Assembly: GCF_025153525.1 (NCBI RefSeq) | Contig: NZ_JANZNR010000001.1 | Coordinates: forward strand, 620,001-684,000 | DNA: 64,000 nucleotides | Direction: 5' to 3' | Origin: Psychroserpens sp. SPM9 | Lineage (GTDB): Bacteria; Bacteroidota; Bacteroidia; Flavobacteriales; Flavobacteriaceae | In this document: positions 62,686 to 64,000 of the stretch, piece after piece | Layout: each line of letters begins with the position of its first letter | Position numbering within the stretch: the stretch's first letter is position 1 | The notes under the pieces: generated by a model | Databases searched by the model: none | Seen by the model: only the letters and a program-made list of their open reading frames with translations | What the model was told of the DNA's origin: nothing | Position numbers and translations under genes: made by a program

Positions 62686-64000
<1,315 letters not shown>

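Overview
This is an AT-rich chromosomal window from a member of the Bacteroidota, almost certainly a marine-type Flavobacteriaceae. The evidence is the mutY-ssb-gldE-gldD gliding cluster, C-terminal type 9 secretion (T9SS) sorting domains, SusC-like TonB receptors with an N-terminal carboxypeptidase-regulatory-like domain, DUF4270 and CCC-motif proteins, and promoters of the Bacteroidota type TTTG-N19-21-TAnnTTTG. It is mostly conserved core genome. I see no tRNA or rRNA gene, insertion sequence, prophage, integrase or CRISPR array.

Layout. 1-6.3 kb: a truncated secreted protein, exoA, an OmpA-like lipoprotein, a pair of inverted 28-bp palindromic repeats, a Tas-like aldo/keto reductase, two related membrane micropeptides, and a two-gene lipoprotein cassette of unknown function behind a promoter overlapped by a perfect 19-bp inverted repeat. 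6.3-8.5 kb (minus): RNase G/E, a 29-residue very basic peptide and HU. 8.6-12.1 kb (plus): mutY, ssb, gldE, gldD. 12.2-16.5 kb (minus): a TonB receptor plus partner lipoprotein. 16.6-24.4 kb (minus): DUF3108, tryptophan 2,3-dioxygenase, M23 peptidase and pgi in one tight set, then hmgA, a CCC-motif protein and hpd (homogentisate route of tyrosine breakdown). 24.6-28.7 kb (minus): uvrC overlapping a patatin/beta-barrel protein.

28.8-31.6 kb (plus): a retropepsin-like RimB-type protease, RimK, an AstE/aspartoacylase-like zinc hydrolase and 5-formyl-THF cyclo-ligase, which looks like a peptide-tag writing and erasing operon. 31.6-38.1 kb (minus): ileS with a DksA-like protein, then lspA with a protein containing an OmpA-like segment. 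38.5-47 kb (minus): two giant paralogous T9SS surface proteins with calcium-type thrombospondin-3 repeats and LamG domains. 47.2-53.4 kb (minus): radA, then panC, panD, a flippase-like membrane protein and two alpha/beta-hydrolase-fold proteins that both lack the nucleophilic serine. 53.5-57.9 kb (plus): an orphan GT5-type N-terminal domain, a DUF4270 lipoprotein and glmS. 58-62.5 kb (plus): a TonB receptor with an SGNH hydrolase lipoprotein. 62.7 kb to the end: atpD, cut by the window edge.

The observations most worth following are: IleRS with a swapped GxHH signature in place of HxGH; the operator-controlled lipoprotein pair at 4.2-6.3 kb; the tandem nucleophile-less hydrolase-fold proteins; the RimB/RimK/AstE-like operon; the orphan GT5 half-enzyme lacking the KxGG loop; the REPIN-like repeat pair that creates a false gene start; and very small genes (29 aa, possibly 22 aa, and the 65/72 aa pair) that routine annotation would miss or mis-start. 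No single locus here is convincingly a new defence or mobile system.
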